Positions 31,761 through 32,014 of a stretch of DNA of 32,014 bases are shown here, one piece after another. Each line of letters opens with the position of its first letter. The first letter of the stretch is position 1. Below the pieces are notes generated by a model. It worked only from the letters and a program-made list of their open reading frames with translations. It was not told the origin of the DNA and made no database searches. Source of the stretch: Nitrospirota bacterium (GTDB lineage Bacteria > Nitrospirota > Leptospirillia > Leptospirillales > Leptospirillaceae); contig JAKAYF010000021.1 of NCBI GenBank assembly GCA_021816465.1, positions 1 to 32,014 of the forward strand, written 5' to 3'. The position numbers and the translations under genes were made by a program.

Positions 31761-32014
31761 TTATTTGGAAAGAAGGATCTTTTGCAAGGAGACCGATTGA
31801 ACATCTGCCCGAGCATTCCCCTTCTTAGCCCGAAGGGCAAGAGGGGGGCAATCGGGCGGTTTTGTTTTTCTTCTTCCTGCTTTTTCAGTCGTTCCCTGAG
31901 ATTCCACATAGCGTCGGACCGTTTCGAGTGTTGCGCCGCCGACACTCCCCACATAGTAAGCCCGGTGCCAGAAATACGGTTTCTGGTAGAACGGCTTCAG
32001 ATGCTCGGCAAAGC
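31761..32014 (-). CDS. tnpA: IS200/IS605-family TnpA (Y1 transposase), C-terminal part
   Basis: The frame enters from the right edge and ends at 31761, so only the last ~84 residues are seen. HLKPFYQKPYFWHRAYYVGSVGG, followed by ATLETVRRYVESQG, is the C-terminal core of IS200-like TnpA. The catalytic tyrosine is the Y of RRYVESQ. TnpA cuts and joins single-stranded IS ends. After the usual end (around ESQG) there is an extra ~43-residue tail, rich in Lys/Pro, that runs through a strong hairpin. This suggests a lost or relocated stop codon near the element's right end. Whether the 5' part is intact cannot be seen. Confidence 0.8.
   Translation of the reverse strand, partial: FAEHLKPFYQKPYFWHRAYYVGSVGGATLETVRRYVESQGTTEKAGRRKTKPPDCPPLALRAKKGNARADVQSVSLQKILLSK
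31818..31846. repeat. Imperfect hairpin near the IS200/IS605 element end
   Basis: CCCCTTCTTAGCCC (31818-31831) can pair with GGGCAAGAGGGG (31835-31846) around the loop GAA, with two single-base bulges. IS200/IS605 elements carry subterminal hairpins recognised by TnpA, and this one lies just past the conserved TnpA end, so it is a candidate right-end hairpin. Confidence 0.5.

Noticed and set aside
31556-31954. 132-codon minus-strand frame overlapping TnpA
   Set aside because: The TnpA frame here carries conserved transposase residues; this frame does not.
1-32014. CRISPR array, rRNA, tRNA, phage genes or an origin
   Set aside because: No regular repeat-spacer pattern, no rRNA or tRNA landmark, and no phage or replication-initiation protein was seen.

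Overview
This window reads as chromosomal DNA from a GC-moderate Gram-negative bacterium. Outer-membrane efflux parts, lipoproteins, a GT9 heptosyltransferase-like enzyme, and frequent GTG and TTG starts all support that. The gene repertoire and protein style suggest an acidophilic Nitrospirota of the Leptospirillum type. That assignment is recall and inference; no rRNA or marker gene here proves it.

Layout. 1-340 (-): start of a heavy-metal-associated (HMA) protein that leaves the left edge. 434-2930 (-): GT9 glycosyltransferase followed by an MFS transporter. 3008-3748 (-): b-type cytochrome, expressed from a promoter apparently built by a 36-bp tandem duplication. 3936-4712 (-): lipoprotein. 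4962-5915 (+): EamA transporter. 5946-6665 (-) and 6664-7089 (+): a phospholipase-D-like nuclease and a TrxC-type thioredoxin whose ATG codons overlap head to head. 7119-9719 (+): M1 aminopeptidase. 9762-10484 (-): fusion of a YHS metal-binding domain and a SLOG/LOG-like domain. 10566-12967 (+): ynfA-like gene and uvrB, coupled by ATGA. 12976-13254 (-): DUF4321 membrane protein.

13832-18081 (+) is the most interesting block. A globin-coupled (heme) PAS histidine kinase with a Cph1-like transmitter is followed by an Rcp1-like single-domain response regulator. Next comes a receiver-GGDEF-EAL protein carrying a decayed CZB-like tail. Together they look like a complete gas/redox-to-c-di-GMP circuit. 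18360-25682 (+) is an ArsR-type repressor with a perfect palindromic operator over its own promoter, then a TolC/adaptor/RND efflux system, a DUF2892 membrane protein and a zinc alcohol dehydrogenase. This run closes with a strong bidirectional terminator.

25748-26095 (-): small exported protein. 26270-26545 (+): frameshifted relic of an IS200/IS605 TnpB. 26673-29171 (+): small acidic protein, FlgO-like lipoprotein, SPFH-domain lipoprotein, PrxQ/BCP peroxiredoxin and a small membrane protein. 29179-31274 (-): divergent Na+/Ca2+-exchanger-family protein and an MFS transporter, overlapping by ATGA. 31761-32014 (-): C-terminal part of an IS200/IS605 TnpA running off the right edge. The two IS traces bracket the 26.3-32 kb region and mark it as the most mobile-element-marked part of the window. 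No tRNA, rRNA or CRISPR array was recognised.
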